DNA from: Rhodobacteraceae bacterium S2214
GTDB lineage: Bacteria > Pseudomonadota > Alphaproteobacteria > Rhodobacterales > Rhodobacteraceae
Direction of reading: 5' to 3'
Assembly: GCA_025141675.1 (NCBI GenBank)
Contig: CP081161.1
Coordinates: 2,969,001 to 3,033,000 of the forward strand
Length of the DNA: 64,000 nucleotides
The notes beneath the pieces were generated by a model. The model worked only from the letters and a program-made list of their open reading frames with translations, was not told the DNA's origin and searched no databases. Shown in pieces: positions 63,606-64,000 of the stretch. The position numbers were made by a program, and so were the translations under genes. Position 1 is the first letter of the stretch; each line of letters starts with the position of its first letter.

Positions 63606-63631
63606 ATCCCTCGTGGTTCGCCACGAGGGAT
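63606..63631. terminator. Perfect 11-bp stem with TTCG tetraloop
   Basis: ATCCCTCGTGG-TTCG-CCACGAGGGAT forms an ideal RNA hairpin with a stabilising UUCG loop, between the Hint protein and amt. There is no T-run, so it could be a terminator helped by Rho, an mRNA 3'-end guard or part of a small RNA. The remaining 63455-63774 holds no gene and should carry the amt promoter. Confidence 0.5.
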
Positions 63632-63774
63632 CGTTGCGGTTGCAGACCGGGACATTTTCGGCGTCAAAATCAAGACCGCCGTTCTCAAATTGACCGTCTT
63701 TTTCGCATTTCGACATAAATTTGCCTGAAATTTAGACCATCCATGTTCCTGATCCATTTTTTAGAGAGTTGAAG

Positions 63775-64000
63775 ATGAGAAAATCAGTTATCGGAGCCGC
63801 CCTATTGGCCGTCCTGTTCGCAGGACCCGCCGCGGCACAGCAGGCCTCTTCTGGCGTTTCACCCTTTGTCATGAATACTTTGTTCATCGTTTTCTGCGGC
63901 GTGCTTTGCATGTGGATGACCGCAGGTTTCGCGATGGTCGAAGCAGGGTTTGTACGTGAAAAGAACGTCGTTAATCAGTGCGCAAAGAACATCGGTCTTT
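63775..64000 (+). CDS. amt: Amt-family ammonium transporter (partial, N-terminal 75 aa)
   Basis: The frame starts at ATG 63775 after GAGAGTTGAAG and runs off the right edge. A cleavable signal peptide (residues 1-21, ending AAAQQ) is followed by the first two-helix segment with the family signature MTAGFAMVEAGFVREKNV. Amt proteins conduct ammonium/ammonia across the inner membrane, normally controlled by the PII protein GlnK. No glnK lies upstream here, unlike many glnK-amtB operons. Family is certain; the rest is outside the window. Confidence 0.9.
   Translation, partial: MRKSVIGAALLAVLFAGPAAAQQASSGVSPFVMNTLFIVFCGVLCMWMTAGFAMVEAGFVREKNVVNQCAKNIGL

Overview
The window reads as alphaproteobacterial chromosome, most likely a marine Rhodobacteraceae (Roseobacter-group) genome. 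The reasons are a class I (archaeal-type) lysyl-tRNA synthetase, an mreBCD-mrdA-rodA cluster, Hint-domain and calcium-repeat secreted proteins typical of that group, and moderately high GC with tightly packed genes. The genus is not determined; resemblance to Loktanella/Yoonia/Octadecabacter is only an impression.

1-37.6 kb is dense core genome. In order: lysyl-tRNA synthetase (partial), a TerB-like protein, two small membrane proteins, a minus-strand run aldo/keto reductase > PD40 propeller > nadD > dacB, a PAS-GGDEF-EAL protein, ettA, a PhnA-like protein, two cold-shock genes, the divergent tesA / ybbA-ybbP set with a GGCT-like gene, gltX, DUF1801, a small membrane protein with nadE, a secreted protein of 18 exact 23-residue MORN repeats, a peroxiredoxin-like protein, an FeS photolyase with an SDR, leuA behind a probable leucine leader peptide, the cell-shape operon mreB-mreC-mreD-mrdA-rodA followed by a hydroxypyruvate-reductase-like gene, SseB-like, a uracil-DNA-glycosylase-like gene, kpsT/kpsE-like capsule-export genes without kpsM, and a BON-MscS channel.

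37.6-54 kb is a mosaic accessory region starting exactly at tRNA-Gln(TTG). A 3'-end-like copy of that tRNA lies inverted near 45.77 kb. Related non-coding repeats occur at 37.65, 45.4-46.0 and 53.7-54.0 kb. The region holds a 507-aa protein with motifs resembling single-subunit (PolA/T7 RNA polymerase) palms, an ECF41 sigma-factor operon with a consensus-like promoter, a nonsense-mutated integrase, a KtrAB potassium transporter, a 67-codon duplicate of the polymerase-like 3' end, an integrase C-terminal fragment, an IS110-family scrap, a 1182-aa calcium-repeat protein with eight Glu-Ala-rich modules, a TbpB-like lipoprotein, and a broken IS3-family element.

54-64 kb carries surface and sensing genes: a choice-of-anchor-L/Hint protein, a PhnD-like binding protein overlapping a hybrid histidine kinase (probably one periplasmic sensing unit), an SGNH lipoprotein, a 1054-aa thrombospondin-type-3/Hint protein, and the start of an Amt ammonium transporter.

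The strongest candidates for undescribed biology are the polymerase-like island protein with its repeat/att arrangement, and the modular Glu-Ala/Ala-Gly calcium-repeat protein paired with a TbpB-like lipoprotein. All family calls come from reading motifs by eye; no database search or structure prediction was run.
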